A DNA stretch of 6,313 bases, taken from assembly GCA_025458755.1 (NCBI GenBank), contig JALORT010000141.1, forward strand, positions 1 through 6,313. Direction: 5' to 3'. The DNA is from Methylotetracoccus sp. Lineage in GTDB: Bacteria; Pseudomonadota; Gammaproteobacteria; Methylococcales; Methylococcaceae. Of this stretch, positions 5,587-6,313 are shown piece by piece (within the stretch, counting starts at the first letter, position 1; every line of letters starts with the position of its first letter). The position numbers and the translations under genes were made by a program. The notes beneath the pieces were generated by a model. The model was not told the origin of the DNA. It saw nothing but the letters and a program-made list of their open reading frames with translations, and searched no databases.

Positions 5587-6313
5587 ATGCGCTTCGATGT
5601 CATCAGTCTCTTTCCGGAAATGATTTACGAGGCGCTACGCCACGGTGTGGTGGGCCGTGCGGTGGATCGCGGTATCGTACAGTGTTGCGTCTGGAATCCC
5701 CGAGACTGCACCCGGGACCCGCATCGGACGGTTGACGATCGCCCTTATGGAGGCGGTCCGGGTATGGTGATGAAGGTGGAACCGCTGCGGCAGGCGATAC
5801 GAGCGGCGCGGCTTGCGGGCGAGGCGCCGGCTGCGGTGGTCTACCTCAGTCCGCAGGGCCGACTGTTGGACCAGGCGACCATCGTTCGCTGGTCGGGTGA
5901 GCAGCGGCTGATTTTGGTCGCCGGTCGCTACGAGGGTTTGGACGAGCGGCTGATTACTCTCGAAATCGACGAGGAGTGGTCGATCGGTGATTACGTACTC
6001 AGCGGGGGCGAGTTGGCCGCGCTGGTCGTTTTCGATGCAGTAACCCGGCTGCTGCCTGGCGTGTTGGGTGACGCGGAATCCGCTGCCAGGGAATCGCACA
6101 TGCATGGACTGCTTGACTGTCCGCACTACACGCGCCCGCAACAGGTCGAAGGGTTGCGGGTGCCCTCGGTCTTGGCGAGTGGCAATCATGCCGCCATCGA
6201 ACGTTGGCGATTGAAGCAGTCGCTGGGCCGAACTTGGCTGCGACGGCCGGATTTGCTGGCACGCTACCCGTTGGCCGCTGAAGAAAGGCAGTTGTTGGAC
6301 GAGTTCAAGCTCG
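5587..6313 (+). CDS. trmD: tRNA (guanine-N1)-methyltransferase TrmD, 3' end beyond window
   Basis: TrmD methylates N1 of G37 in tRNAs with G36, using S-adenosylmethionine, and prevents +1 frameshifting. It is a trefoil-knot (SPOUT) dimer. 242 residues are visible; by alignment with the 255-residue E. coli protein about 13 residues are cut off. Motifs: [10 protein letters not shown] (3-12), [13 protein letters not shown] (48-60), YLSPQG (86-91), GRYEGLDER (113-121), [18 protein letters not shown] (126-143), [10 protein letters not shown] (175-184) and [19 protein letters not shown] (pieces within 199-217). Residue 169, where E. coli and Haemophilus TrmD have the catalytic Asp, is Glu (codon GAA at 6091-6093). 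The ATG at 5587 matches the family N terminus. An in-frame ATG at 5563 overlapping the rimM end would add eight residues and is less likely. The gene follows rimM by 10 bases; rplS is expected next. Confidence 0.97.
   Translation, partial: MRFDVISLFPEMIYEALRHGVVGRAVDRGIVQCCVWNPRDCTRDPHRTVDDRPYGGGPGMVMKVEPLRQAIRAARLAGEAPAAVVYLSPQGRLLDQATIVRWSGEQRLILVAGRYEGLDERLITLEIDEEWSIGDYVLSGGELAALVVFDAVTRLLPGVLGDAESAARESHMHGLLDCPHYTRPQQVEGLRVPSVLASGNHAAIERWRLKQSLGRTWLRRPDLLARYPLAAEERQLLDEFKL

Noticed and set aside
5635..6189. 184-codon minus-strand frame opposite trmD
   Set aside because: Antisense to trmD, whose motifs are clear along the same stretch.

Overview
The window is ordinary bacterial chromosome with moderately high GC. 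It most resembles a gammaproteobacterium: CysD aligns with the E. coli protein over the same 302-residue length, S16 and TrmD carry gammaproteobacterial-style motifs, and the rpsP-rimM-trmD order is the usual one. No transposase, integrase, phage gene, CRISPR array, rRNA or tRNA was seen. The genus cannot be determined from the sequence alone.

Layout. (1) Positions 113-472 (+) encode a small DsrE-like protein, preceded by a leader with two inverted repeats. (2) Positions 687-1478 (+) encode a stand-alone ParB-like protein with a ParB/sulfiredoxin-type N-terminal domain and a helix-turn-helix. It follows a 214-base gap that holds an extended -10 candidate and a stem-loop. (3) Positions 1648-4235 (-) are a two-gene cysD-cysN operon, the two subunits of ATP sulfurylase. 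It converges on the parB-like gene. CysN carries a C-terminal extension that looks like a degenerate APS-kinase domain without its P-loop. (4) Positions 4236-4793 are a long gap between the divergent cysDN and rpsP units, with several small repeats and the rpsP promoter region but no convincing gene. (5) Positions 4794 to the window end (+) hold rpsP (ribosomal protein S16), rimM (30S maturation factor) and trmD (tRNA m1G37 methyltransferase, cut by the window edge), the first three genes of the rpsP-rimM-trmD-rplS operon.

How they work together. CysD and CysN activate sulfate to adenosine 5'-phosphosulfate for cysteine synthesis. The DsrE-like protein may also belong to sulfur chemistry, but this rests only on family membership. 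RpsP, RimM and TrmD serve 30S assembly and tRNA modification. The ParB-like gene has no ParA partner here and no visible parS site, so a role in chromosome partitioning is not supported.

No clearly new multi-gene system was found. The best leads are the decayed APS-kinase tail of CysN, a Glu where the catalytic Asp169 of TrmD is expected, and the orphan ParB-like gene.
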